From Aplidium turbinatum (Eukaryota; Chordata; Ascidiacea; Aplousobranchia; Polyclinidae), in contig OU964921.1 in assembly GCA_918807975.1 (NCBI GenBank), positions 15,967,498 to 16,031,497 on the forward strand: a DNA stretch of 64,000 nucleotides. The letters run 5' to 3'. Numbering within the stretch: the first letter of the stretch is position 1; each line of letters opens with the position of its first letter. The notes beneath the pieces are model-generated. The model ran no database searches. It had not been told where the DNA came from and worked only from the letters and a program-made list of their open reading frames with translations. Shown here one piece after another: positions 51,574 to 62,480 of the stretch. Position numbers and translations under genes: made by a program.

Positions 51574-54348
51574 TCAACAGTCTTCGTTGTACACATTGAA
51601 CAGCTCTTCATCTGGGGTTTCAGATTCTTTCCATCCAAAGTGTCTATAAATATGCACTAATTTGGCAACCCTTTCATTGCCCAGTCTATTTCTTTGCTTT
51701 GTGTGGATTAAAGCCATGCTACTGAACAAGCGTTCTATTCCAGCACTGGATGGTGGGCATGATGATATTGCCATCATCAATGAACAAAACTTCTTTACTG
51801 GCTCATTGTTTGCAACGTTTCGTATGTATTGCCAATATTTAAGTGGTGACAATTTTTTCATTGATTTGATAAAAGAGATGTTCGGAAAAATAGATGTATC
51901 CTTAGTTTCATATCCTGCCAGTACGAGAATGAAATTGTCATCTTTTTCAAAAACAAAGTTGCGTGCAGTTTCTTGCTCATCTGCAGACAAAGTCATATAT
52001 TTTTGAAACTGATCAACATTTTCTCCATCATTTTCATCTCTTCTATGATCTATCAAGTAACTGAGAAGGTGTTGGGGTGTTTTGACTTCACTAAACCGTC
52101 TTCTGATTTCTTCTCTCAAATCCTCTCTAATGGTTTGATTGGAAATCAAGTTTAGCCACGTACTTGTACAATCAGATAAGTCATTGTGGTCATCCTGAGA
52201 AAACAGGCAACATAACAATGGTCAAAGAAGACAAATGTAATGTAATGAATAATACTTGCTGACAACATTCACATAAACAATAATATTTCTTTTGAATGTC
52301 TGTGAAAATAATAATATTAGTAAAATAGGTCATGTCATTGTAAATATCAATTTTGTCTGACGAAGTTGAGGATTATAATTAATTGACGTACTTGAAATGA
52401 ATTCAGAGCTTTCGAAATAATGTCAAGTTGCTGTAGCATATGTTTTGCTTCAATCAGTAGCAATCTATTATCAATGTGATTGGTTACATTGGTTGCAATT
52501 GTTAAAGCATTTTCATCTCTAATTTCCACATATTTAGGATGATTCTTGACAAATGTGTCAAGACATGCTCTTTGACTAGTCCATCTGAAACATACAAACA
52601 TGACAGCGATCATAATATTATTTATCAATTAGCAAAAGTGTCACAATAATTTTGAACAATTAGTGAAACGGTATAATAATATTACAATATTGAGCAAGAA
52701 AAAAGTAGAGTAACATAACTCTCTAGATAGCAGAGAGCTCGGCTAGTTCACTCACAATCGCAAACATACCACCGGGTAACTGTAACTCTACAGTTGACAC
52801 AGCTCCATTACCTTGTACTATTAGGAAGTTGGGGCAGCAGTCCATTTTTCTCTTTCAACCATCCTGCTGGCTGGTGGTGTTCACGAAAATATCGCTGTAC
52901 TTCTTTTATCGCTTTTAATACTGTTATTGGTGTAGCAGTACTCTCAACTAAGTTTAAATAGTGTGCACTGCAACCATATGCATTAATGTCAGAGATCATT
53001 GTTAATTTATAAAAACAATTTATGTCCAATACAATGGACAAGCTTGTTAATTGCATGATTGTATAGGGGTAGGCTATCACATATTTAGTTATATGTTTAC
53101 TTTCCAACAACAGTTCTGCAACTAACCTCTAACTAACCAGCAAACCGATAAATTCACGCACCTGCCGAACAAGTTTTATCTTGGGCTCATTATCTGAAAC
53201 GAACCCAACTACAATAGCTCCATAATCCTGTTCAGCTTTCAGAATGCTTTTTTTTGCTTGCTCAAAACAATACTTGGCTGTTTTGCTTTCACTGCCAGCA
53301 GAAAGGCAATCTAATGGATAAGAGTGTCCTTCACAGTGGAGAGTGGATGCTATAATTGGCTCATTGTGGATGTAGGACCATCCATCCTGTGATACAACAC
53401 ACATTTTGTCTTTAAACAAAACTTTCATTTCTTCAATCACTTTGTCATATGCTTGATCAAGAAGTGGACCCGCTAATAGTTTCCTTGACACAATATTTGT
53501 ATTCTTAATTCCAGGTCTGGTTTCTTCTAAAGCCTCATGAAATGAAATATCATCAGCAACACGAAATGGGATCCTGTTCTGAATAATATAGAAATGAACA
53601 TTATTAGTTACTGCAGCTGATAAGACTTAAACACAATGTTATGCAAATAGATTTCAAACTACACGGTGCTTTTTTATCATAAATTGAAACAAAATTTTAT
53701 TGTAACATATAAATAATGCTTACTGTTGTTGGATAAGTACTTGCTTACCTTGTAAAAGAATAGTGCCCACTTTTCTTGAATGACCTGAAGTTTTTCTTTG
53801 CTGGTTTTAGTGATGTATTTTCCCATGTCCGTACATTTACTTTCTTGCTGCTTTTTCATATACTTTGTCTTTGATTGTGTTTTACTGACATTGCTCCTTT
53901 TTAATGGCGTAGAAGAAATTGGCCACTTTTGAGAAACAATTGGACTTGCAGTTGGGGTAATTACTGTGCTTGCTTCATCACTGATTTCTAATACTTCACT
54001 CACTGCTTTTTCACTGACTTCACTAGTATTTTGAGGTTTGAAAACAAATTTTGATAAGTCTGTTCTTACTTCAAAACTTGATGGTTGTGTTTCACTCTGA
54101 TCTTGCTGTATGTCTGTAGCTATTTTAGAGCTCGACTGAGGGATGTCATCATCTTTTTTATTACTACTATTGCTGCTGCACCTTTCATCATGAGCTTTAA
54201 CTCGGTCAATTCTTTTTGGTAAAATCGAAAGGCATTTCTTGCACCTCACTTTTGTGGATGAAATTTCCTCATACTTCAACCAAATAGCATTTCTTGGTCT
54301 TCGCCCTAGTTGACTAGGTTTCTTTTGTAAATCAATTGCCCTGGGCAT
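51574..54348 (-). CDS. hAT transposase, five exons, BED finger and DUF659
   Basis: Exon 1 (54348-53749) starts MPRAIDLQKKPSQLGRRPRN and has a BED finger (IWLKYEE, RCKKCLSILPK, KAHDERC). It ends FFYK at AAG/GTAAGC. Exon 2 (53578-53162) follows TTATTCAG and has CVVSQDGWSYIHNEPIIAS and IVVGFVSDNEPKIKLVRQ, the two aspartate blocks. Exon 3 (about 53113-52812) has DINAYGCSAHYLNLVES, the CxxH block. Exon 4 (52584-52392) follows TTTCAG and reads RWTSQRACLDTFVKNHPKY. Exon 5 (52194-51574) follows TTCTCAG and has FCSLMMAISSCPPSSAGIER and LFSSMALIHTKQRNRLGNER, the dimerisation domain. Exons 2 and 3 share a frame but one TAG (53129-53131) lies between them and I see no in-phase acceptor, so either a small intron is missed or this stop disables it. 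About 720 residues in total, a normal hAT size. Confidence 0.8.
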
Positions 54349-54558
54349 TGTTACTTAATGTTATGCTCCACTGACCACTATAATTGTGCAATTTATCTGT
54401 TTAAATAAACATAATTCTCTCTCAATCTCACCTGTAATATATTACAAATATATAATTTTTGTTATTACCGCGAACGTACAATCTGCAACGAACTTGTAAT
54501 TATTGTAAGTAGACACATCATAAATAGCACTTTATTGACAAATCAATAATTACTTCTA

Positions 54559-54711
<153 letters not shown>

Positions 54712-54810
54712 TTAGGAAAGTGCTTACCACTGAGGAACTCGGACTGGGAAGGCTATGTGGACGACCTCTACTGCTTTCCTGCAAAGTGCTGGAAGATATC
54801 AGTTGGTTTG

Positions 54811-55598
54811 TGTTCTGTCATAATAACCAGACATTTCACTTACTGAAGTTTTAATTAACCTAAAAGTACGATATCTAAATACAGAACATAAATACATACG
54901 TAAACAGAAAAGAACATCATTACTCTGTAAACATAGGAACCCAACACCAGTTAACAAACTCAAGACTGCAACGAGTTGAAAACACAAAACACCGCGTGTA
55001 CCAATAAAGAAAGAATGCCTGCGTCCGAAACAAAATAATAATGACGTCACACACGCGAATCAGAAGAGCGCAATTTCATTACAATCTCCTCCACCAAAAT
55101 AGTGAGAATATTAATAGTGAATACATAGCAAATATAATAACACGGTAGCTTAAAGAGAACACATTTAGTAAGATAGCCTATCAGGAGGTTTACGTTCTCT
55201 TGATGATCGCCAACCCACTTCAGTTTGTGCTTTCACAACCTTTTTGGGCGAGTCGTCAACTTCGGCGAGCGGTAAGTCGGTAGGCCTATTATCTGCTTTT
55301 AAGTTAACTTTTAAGTTAATTAAAACTTCAGTAAGGGAAATGTCTGGTTATTATGACAGAACAATTTAATTAACTTAAAAGTATGATATCTAAATACAGA
55401 ACATAAATACATACGTAAACAGAAAAGAACATCATTACTCTGTAAACATAGGAACCTAACACCAGCTAACAAACTCAAGACTGCAACGAGTTGAAAACAC
55501 AAAACACCGCGTGTACCAATAAAGAAAGAATGCCTGCGTCCGAAGCAAAATAATAATGACGTCACACACGCGAATCAGAAAAGCGCAATTTCATTACA
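54811..55598 (-). mobile_element. LTR retrotransposon fossil, Ty3/gypsy-like, mostly gone
   Basis: Two direct repeats of about 273 bp (54811-55083 and the second ending at 55598) look like LTRs with TG...CA ends. GTTTG is duplicated outside both (54806-54810 and 55599-55603), a 5-bp TSD. A purine-rich tract lies next to the inner edge of the first repeat, and the short interior resembles the last residues of a gypsy-type pol. The element is broken, with nearly all of its interior lost and further rearrangement. The two repeats are still very alike, so it is not ancient. It lies within the hAT at 51126-56026, so it is younger than that insertion. Confidence 0.7.
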
Positions 55599-56034
55599 GT
55601 TTGCAAGCTGCAATTTAAACTGAAGCAATTAGTCACAACAGCCCAACACTGACTGGCGTGGTCTGTGAGCTGGAGGTAGACCATCTGAATTCAATAAGAA
55701 GCCACTATTGGTAGACATGGTAGTATGTTACTGCCAGCAGACAGTGAGTCAGTACGCATTGAGGAAGTGTCAAAAGAAAAACCTGAAATATCACTCTGTG
55801 ATGATCCCGAGCTTTATCCATTCTATCTAAGTATTGATGCAATTCAGATGGAAAACGTCATGAGATAACAGCTAAACAGCTGGCTAGTCATTATATTGCA
55901 TAAGAAACTCCACAAACAATACATTTAGAAGTTTTAAGGGTTTCCCCCAGTTTTACCCAGTTTCCCCCAGTTTTACCCGGGGGAAACTGGGAAAAACCTC
56001 CCAGAGGTTTTACCCAACCAACCCTGGTTATGAG

Positions 56035-56417
56035 GCTGTAGCGATTCCAATTGGCGTTTCTGAAGTTCCATCGCTTCACTGGGGCACTTGGGATGGGAGA
56101 GACAAGCTTAGGGCAGTGATAAGCGAAGGTCGGTGTTGGGAACGTGGGAACTTCTCTAGCACACGTCTGTCAGGAAGAGAGCTGTTTGTGTCCATGCTTG
56201 CAAAGACCAGGTCAGGGTTTGTGCCCGTTCCCCAGCGTCCGGACCAGAAGCTGGCTGGATCTTTTGGGTTGTAAAGGAGGGTGAGGTTGTTGTTTGCAGC
56301 CCAAGCAGCCAGGCATTCTCCGTCGCTGTTGATGTACTTGTAACCCCAGTCGGTGTGCTGGCAGTTAAAGTCACCAGCATAGATACTGGGTGAGGGGAAT
56401 GCGGGTATAGATGATGG
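56035..56417 (-). pseudogene. LINE A, endonuclease C-terminal part
   Basis: The minus frame reads IYAGDFNCQHTDWGYKYINS, CLAAWAANNNLTLLYNPKDP, GTGTNPDLVFASMDTN and FPRSQHRPSLITAL. GDFN, NPDLVF and SxHRP are the metal- and phosphate-binding blocks of apurinic-type LINE endonucleases, and the catalytic His is present. The frame is open across the piece. It is cut on its upstream side by the TAGGG element, beyond which the N-terminal blocks follow at 58784. Confidence 0.85.
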
Positions 56418-56425
56418 GTTCAGGC

Positions 56426-58775
56426 TAGGGTGATTCAAAACAGGGGAAAAAAATTTTTTTTGGAAATCTTTACGGGCCACCCTCCCAAAAGCTTCCATTT
56501 ACTACAGAAACACCTTGTGTAAAATATTTTTGAAAAATATGAATATTTAGGGGTGGCCCAAGGCCCCCGAAATTTTGACGTTTTGACGAATTACTGCAGA
56601 TTTAAAACGGTCATATTTTGAAAACCCTTGAAGCAAACATATCAGTGTTGGGGTTCATTTTCATCAGCATGGTGAGCACTGTTGTTTGATAAAGTCAAAC
56701 AATTCAAAATTTTGAAAGATGAATACTGTAGTTATGTCTGAAGTGAATCAGCTAATTCCACAATCCACACAAGGTTATTTTGGGTCCTCCCCACAATGGC
56801 CAGATGGGTATTAGTTGTTTAAAACAGGGGTGTCATGGCAACCAACCACTCAAATTGCCCTATTAAGGTGTTCTTGAGTGGCCGAGGAAACTTCTTGCGG
56901 TGCTAAGAAACAACTTGCATTTATAAGATACCTACTATACATAGTTGGTCCTCCTCTTCAACGCTTCTTTCTGCATGGTCATTGGTTACAGCTAGACATG
57001 CAGAATGCTCTCGCAATACAGAAATCTTCATTTTCTTCCCACTGAGTTGCTGGAAGGTGAAGAAAGGAATCTGAATTTTCAGTTTTTGAAACAGCAACTT
57101 TGTGCTGGAATTAGTAAATGTTGGCAATGCCATACCCAAAATGTTTTCCAACGCCACATTAACTTTCGTTGGTGGATCCTATTTTTCCCCAGTCTGCAAT
57201 ATTGCTTTTGCCATCTGGTCTTTAATGTTTGACATAACATCATCATCAAAGAGTGAAAGACTACCAGGAGAGGTACCATAAATGGCGTGCCATCTTCTCA
57301 GTTTTCACCCCAGATATTGCATCGTTGATGGCATACTCCTTTAAATGTTTCAGCAAACACAAATCACTGTTAGGAGCTTTCACAGCAAATGGAATGTTGA
57401 TCCATGCTTTAACATGAACACACGAATAGAAAATACACAGATCTCGAAGTCCTTTCTGCTCACGGAGACTCAGACGAAACTGCGGAAGAGCCACACTTTG
57501 AATGTGTAGATGACCTTAGCCATCCAACGTGCATGATGGTTAGGCCCGGGGGGTCAAAATCGGATTTTATTAGATGGTGGAGCTCCGAGAAACAGCAACA
57601 ACATTTCCATAATTTCCCGATAATCATCACAGGGTTGTGTTTCCCTGGTCAACACTGTGTTAATGAACTCGATTAGTCCTTAACGTCCTTGATACCACTT
57701 GCTGCTACCTCATCTGTGGAGGCATCTTCAAACTTGTCTTGATCAATAAACTCCCAGAACTTCTTGAAACGTTTGAAAAGCTGGATACCTGGTGCAGATG
57801 ATGATGTCATTACTTTTTTAAAAGCAGCAACTGCATTCAATTCAAGTATGTGGAGGCGACATGCCAAATATAACAGATCTTGACCCAATAACTGTTCAAT
57901 AATGACACAGGCTCCATTTATTCGACCAGTGTTTGAGCTTGTGGCATCAAAACACAGTGCCTTTTCTTCGATGTTTCATTCTTTAAACGCTTGAAAAACT
58001 GCTCGAGCTTGAGCCTCACCTGTACCTAATGACAGGAGCTGCGTTTTACTTAAAAAGTAACTAGTGTGGGAAGGCAAGCAACATTCTTGTTTCCTGTTAA
58101 ATCTGGAAAAAGTTTTCCATCCCAATGGACAGTCAAATTTGCATTAGGAGAAAAGTTGTTCAAGATTTCTGTTGCAAACTGCAACAGAAATCTTTGTACC
58201 TGCTGCGCCTTACGCTTGATGTACTCAAGGTAACTCTTTTCACAGTTTCACTTACTATGTACATAGCAGCTCTCTCTGAAACATTGGTGTGGTCAAGATT
58301 TGCTGATAAAGTAGGTGTTACAATTTCTCTTCTCTGTGGTTTTCTTTATTCTGAGCATTCCAGTCATTCAATTACAATTCTTGAACTGGCACAATTGAAG
58401 CAATAGCATGTACTCGTACTGGTAGAGTTGAGTTCTAAAATAAACGCATTATCCAGAATTTTGATCAGATTAAAAAAAATCGGATATTTTAAAATAGCAT
58501 GTTTTGAACTGTTGCTGTGCACTAAATGACAGTGCTCACCATACTGATGAAAATGAACCCCAACACTTATATGTTTGCATCAAGGGTTTTCAAAATATAG
58601 CTGTTTTAAATCTGCAGTGTTTTGTCAAAACGTCAAAATTTCGGGGGCCTTGGGCCACCCCTAAACATTAATATTTTTCAAAAATATTTTACACAAGGTG
58701 TTTTTGTATAAAATGGAAGCTTTTGGGAGGGTGGCCCATAAACATTTCAAAAGTCGATTAGTTTGAACCACCCTA
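56426..58775 (-). mobile_element. TAGGG-type DNA transposon, 2.35 kb, about 290-bp inverted repeats
   Basis: It starts TAGGGTGATTCAAA and ends TTTGAACCACCCTA. GTTCAGGC is duplicated exactly (56418-56425 and 58776-58783), 8 bp. The arms (56426-56714 and 58490-58775) share TCCCAAAAGCTTCCATTT and GGGGTGGCCCAAGGCCCCCG. The interior codes for a decayed minus-strand protein. Borders are fixed by the LINE endonuclease reading on each side. Confidence 0.88.
56921..58140 (-). pseudogene. Unnamed transposase of the TAGGG-type element
   Basis: Minus-strand blocks in order: FSPNANLTVHWDGKLFPDLT (about 58140-58080), KKRHCVLMPQAQTLVE (about 57975), GQDLLYLACRLHILELNAVA (57888-57829), APGIQLFKRFKKFWEFIDQD, then FRLSLREQKGLRDLCIFYSC and EKMARHLWYLS (57494-57270), and AVTNDHAERSVEEEDQ (about 56990). 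I recall these blocks (HWDGK, LACRxHIxE, HLWYLSEE, VxNDxAER) from a large uncharacterised invertebrate family. The Asp, Cys-x-x-His and Glu-Arg order recalls hAT transposases, an inference only. Many stops and frame changes are present. The piece at 30658-31336 is a relative. Confidence 0.6.
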
Positions 58776-58783
58776 GTTCAGGC

Positions 58784-59150
58784 GTGAGGATGGTGGCTTG
58801 TATACATTGATGATGTTGTAATTTTCAGTGCTCACACAAACCCATTCTATTTCCTTATTGACGGAGGAGTTTGCAAGCGTCCAGTTCAAGCTCTCATTGA
58901 TGAACGTGGCAAGGCCATGTTTCCTGCTTTGGGTAGACCCAGCTAGTGAGTAGCGTGGAATTACTAGCTTGTCTGCAGAGGTGCAGTGGGTCTCTTGGAG
59001 GAGGATGATAAGAGCTCGGTTCTTATGAGCGAGCTGCTCGATCACATCAATCCTGCTGGATGTGATGCCCTCAACGTTCAGCTGTAAGATGGTGGGATGA
59101 CGGTACTTGTCGACAGTGGGACTGCCGCGCTCTGAAAAGAGCGGTTCTCA
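58784..59150 (-). pseudogene. LINE A, endonuclease N-terminus
   Basis: The frame reads TILQLNVEGITSSRIDVIEQ, then LAHKNRALIILLQETHCTSA, HGLATFINESLNWTLANSSV and INVYKPPSSRLN. LQxNVxG, LQETH (catalytic Glu present) and NVYxPPS are the first endonuclease blocks. It is open for 90 codons up to the TAGGG element. Upstream sequence to about 59150 has no further recognisable domain. Confidence 0.82.
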
Positions 59151-59162
59151 TGGGGTCTTGTG

Positions 59163-60544
59163 CTAAGCGTTCTGGGTCGTGGTTCGGTTTTGACAGTCTT
59201 TGTTTTGCATTTTTATAATTCTACTTACAGGGATGACCGCATGAAGGTGACTGTTCTTCCCTCCCCCAATTCTCATTACTGAAAATGCTCGTTCCACTGT
59301 TGCATTGCTGAAGGGCAATGAAAGCAGGGAGAAAACAAATTGTGCAACTTCAGCAAAGTCTTTTTCTCCAGATGCATCCTGGTGATTTAACACTTCACAC
59401 CAATATTTTTCCACATCAATATCGTTCTTGTTTTGCCAAATAACAGTGTTTACTTTATTCCATTGCATTTCCAGAGCAGCAATGTCTCCAGTGTACAATG
59501 GCAAAAAGGAAAGGTCAACCAGCCGTGGTTTCTCGTTTCCAAGTACAACTATTGGCCTTAGGACTGAAAGGCATTGTAGTCTCTCAATGTTCGAAGGTAT
59601 TCTTTGCCATAGTTGACTCATCAGCTCAAATAAGTACCCCCGACACCGAGTTTTTTTTTTTGAGATTTTCATCAGACACTTTAGAATCAGCAGCAGCAAG
59701 TAGGAATTGACTGCCAAAAGAAATTGCAGAAACTGGAATATGATTAGCCTCATTATGAATGTCATAATTCACAACTGATGCGCATGTTTGCAACGCAACA
59801 GGTCTCATAATGCGCTGAAGTAGAGTTTTGTCTAAGTTAACAAGTTCATCCAATAGCTTCACAGGGATAGCGCATATTTTCTCTGATTCCAAAAATTGCC
59901 TAATTGCTTCAAAAATAGCATCTGCTGCACCACTTTCAATGGAGATTAAACCGCGAAAGGTAGTCACTATTTTTTTGTCTCTTGGTGAAAAGTAGTGAAC
60001 CATCAAGCAAAGCTGTTTTTCTTGCTGTACATTTGTACTTTCATCGATGAGCAAAGAAAAAGATACACCACCATTGCTGTTTATATCATTAACAAGTTCT
60101 TCATGAATAGCAGGTCCTAGTACATGCCCGATGAGTGCAGCACATTTTGTGCGATGAATTGCAAGTCTTTGCCACATATGCTATTAATTATCTCACCCAA
60201 ATGGCCAATGGTTAATATACTGCTGTGGCATGCAACGTGAGCAGCTAATTTCAATTCTGCAGTTTTTACAGAATTGTCTATATTTATTCTTCTGACACCT
60301 AAATCAGATAACAGCCGTGTATTAGAAAATGGTGCAATGTTGCGTCGATGTTTCATGGTCTTGGAGTGTGCAACAAGATCTGTGTGATGGGCACGCACTT
60401 CACTTTTAAGTATTGACATGCTGCTTTGGTTGTATCCTCAGGCAATCTGACAATCCAGTCTTTCAGCAAAGGATCCTTTTCCCATTCTTTTGAGAATTTT
60501 TTACCATATTTTGCCCATTTACCCATTATATTAAAACAGGTCAT
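59163..60544 (-). pseudogene. hAT transposase without BED finger, four overlapping frames
   Basis: Read from 60544 downward: KYGKKFSKEWEKDPLLKDWI, a TTF-like N-terminus (60353-60544); TAELKLAAHVACHSSILTIG, HLGEIINSI (60117-60419); KCAALIGHVLGPAIHEELVN, SFSLLIDESTNVQQEKQLCL with the first catalytic Asp, and FYFSPRD-like sequence (59626-60177); DFAEVAQFVFSLLSLPFSNA and TVERAFSVMRIGGGKNSHLH, the hAT dimerisation block (59163-59765). Adjacent frames overlap, so about three frameshifts separate an otherwise nearly complete protein. Its termini were not found. It abuts the 5' end of LINE A on one side and a Ty3/gypsy fossil on the other. Confidence 0.8.
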
Positions 60545-60664
60545 TTTTTATTACTATAGTACTTGCCTAAATAAGTGACATTTCTCTCTCTGAAACAATA
60601 CAAAAATGTCAACACTAACATAGAGTGACATATTTTAAGTAAAACAAATACATGTAGCCTACCA

Positions 60665-62362
60665 TTAGAGTTGGTATGTGTTATATACTTCTCCTGCCTA
60701 GCACTAGAGACGAGACGCGTGCTGCATTCAACTGATCACAATTGTAATGTAAAGAAGCGCGGCGGCAACACAGATAGAGCGAGTCACGTGATTACGCCAT
60801 GACGTAATAGCATTCCAACATCTCCCCCTTAAGTTCTCAACTTCTGTACATTCAATTTAAAAAGCGCACAGGCATATTTGGCCCAGAAAATCACAAACAC
60901 GAAAAATATACACCAGTATCAAGGCAACTACGGCCAGTCGGGGTCTTCCACTAAGCGATTGGGTTTTGTACAGTGACGACGTGTCCTGCGTGGAGCCAGT
61001 CCACCAGTATCAAGGTCACAGCTTTGTTGTGTTTTAATTGGTGTGCACTCAGCGGGAGTTATTGGAACTCTTTTGCGCAAAAAGCGTCGATTACGTTCCA
61101 GGATGTGACCGCTGTCAGTTTTCACCAAATATTTTGAGCAGGGGAAGTGCCATTTCTTTGGGTCGGGGTATTGCAATAGTGCGCGGGCCAATTTCTCTTC
61201 GTCTAGGGAACGGGCGTTCCACGACCTGCGAATGAGCTTTTTATAGATTTAACGGCCGCTTCGGCTTTGCCATTTGACTGTGCAAAATGTGGCGATGATA
61301 TTACGTGTGTCACTCCCCAATCACGTACGAACATAGTAAAAGCATGCGAAATAAACTGTGGGCCACCATCTGCATATAACAATCGGGCACAGCAGTGCGC
61401 GAAAAATACTCGTGTAACTCATTAATGACAGTAAACGGAGTCATATTTTTCCGAAACACATGAATCGATGGCCAGTCAGCAATGTACCATTATGAGCTGG
61501 TTATGGCCGTTGATAAAAGCCATATCTACAGCTAGTTCCTGGAATGGTCGAGTCGCCGCAGAGCGAATCAACATTGGCTCCTTACTCAATGACGGTAAAT
61601 CCTTCTGGCATGCTCTGCAGGATGATACCACAGTTTCTATGTCAGAGTCGATACCTGGCCAGTATACAGCAAGTCTAGCTCGCTCTTTAGTACGAGTAAT
61701 GCCCTGGTGAGAGTCATGCATTTTGGCCAGAATATGCAAACGTAGTTTCTTAGGAATAAACAATCGGCAACCATACACAATTAACTCATCATCTACAGTT
61801 AAATCGTGACGAACGTTCCAAAACGGTTTCAATTTATAAACTAATTCAGCTTTAGAGTGAGGAAAACCACCTAAAATTACTGATTTCAGCTCCTGATATA
61901 TTTGGTCGTCGAGTGCCATTTCTAACACTTCACAAAGTTTGACATTCAACTTCTCATATTGCGACATCGCAGCTATTTTGTACGGTGACAGTAGGGGAGT
62001 TTCAGGAATTTCGTCGCTTTCTACAGGGTTACGTGACAATGCATCTGGAGCATGATTTAGGGTGCACTTTTGCCATCGTGCGGTGAAATGATAAGCCATG
62101 AGTTTCGTCCTCATGCGCTGAAGACGGGGGTTTTCTATTTCATCTAGTCGCTGGTGATTCAAAATGGCTAATAAGGGACTGTGGTCAGTCACGACTTCAA
62201 AGTGTGGAAGTCCAGCTAAAAATTTATGGCATTTTTTAATTGCCCATGTCACCCCAAGCATCTCTTTCTACAGTGGCATATCTGGACTCTGTGTCAGTCA
62301 GGTAACGAGATTTTTCTGTTGCAATACAAATCCCACCCCCGTATTGCAAGCATCAGTCATGA
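60665..62362 (-). mobile_element. Ty3/gypsy fossil: 3' LTR, integrase and RNase H region
   Basis: Minus strand. An RNase H and H2C2 integrase region (61476-62261) is followed by an integrase core and C-terminal part, then a purine-rich tract (60823-60834) and an LTR-like segment of about 160 bp that starts TGTTGGAATG and runs to about 60665. The layout is that of the 3' half of a gypsy-type pol gene plus its 3' LTR. The 5' half, gag and the 5' LTR are missing; it joins an unrelated low-complexity repeat at about 62363. It is broken, with a few breaks in what is left, and looks moderately old. Confidence 0.8.
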
Positions 62363-62480
62363 TTAGAGATGTAAAAAAACGGTTTTTTTTGTTTTTAAAA
62401 AAAACGAGCTCGTTTTTTTTGTTTTTTATCGTTTTTTTTGTTTTTTATTCGTTTTTTTTGTTTTTTTTACCTATTTTTTT
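62363..62480. repeat. T-rich low-complexity repeat (CGTTTTTTTTG units)
   Basis: Repeated CGTTTTTTTTGTTTTTTAT units follow AGATGTAAAAAAACGG. A short symmetric AACGAGCTCGTT sits in the middle. The start resembles some hAT ends but no TSD or partner end was found. Confidence 0.55.
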
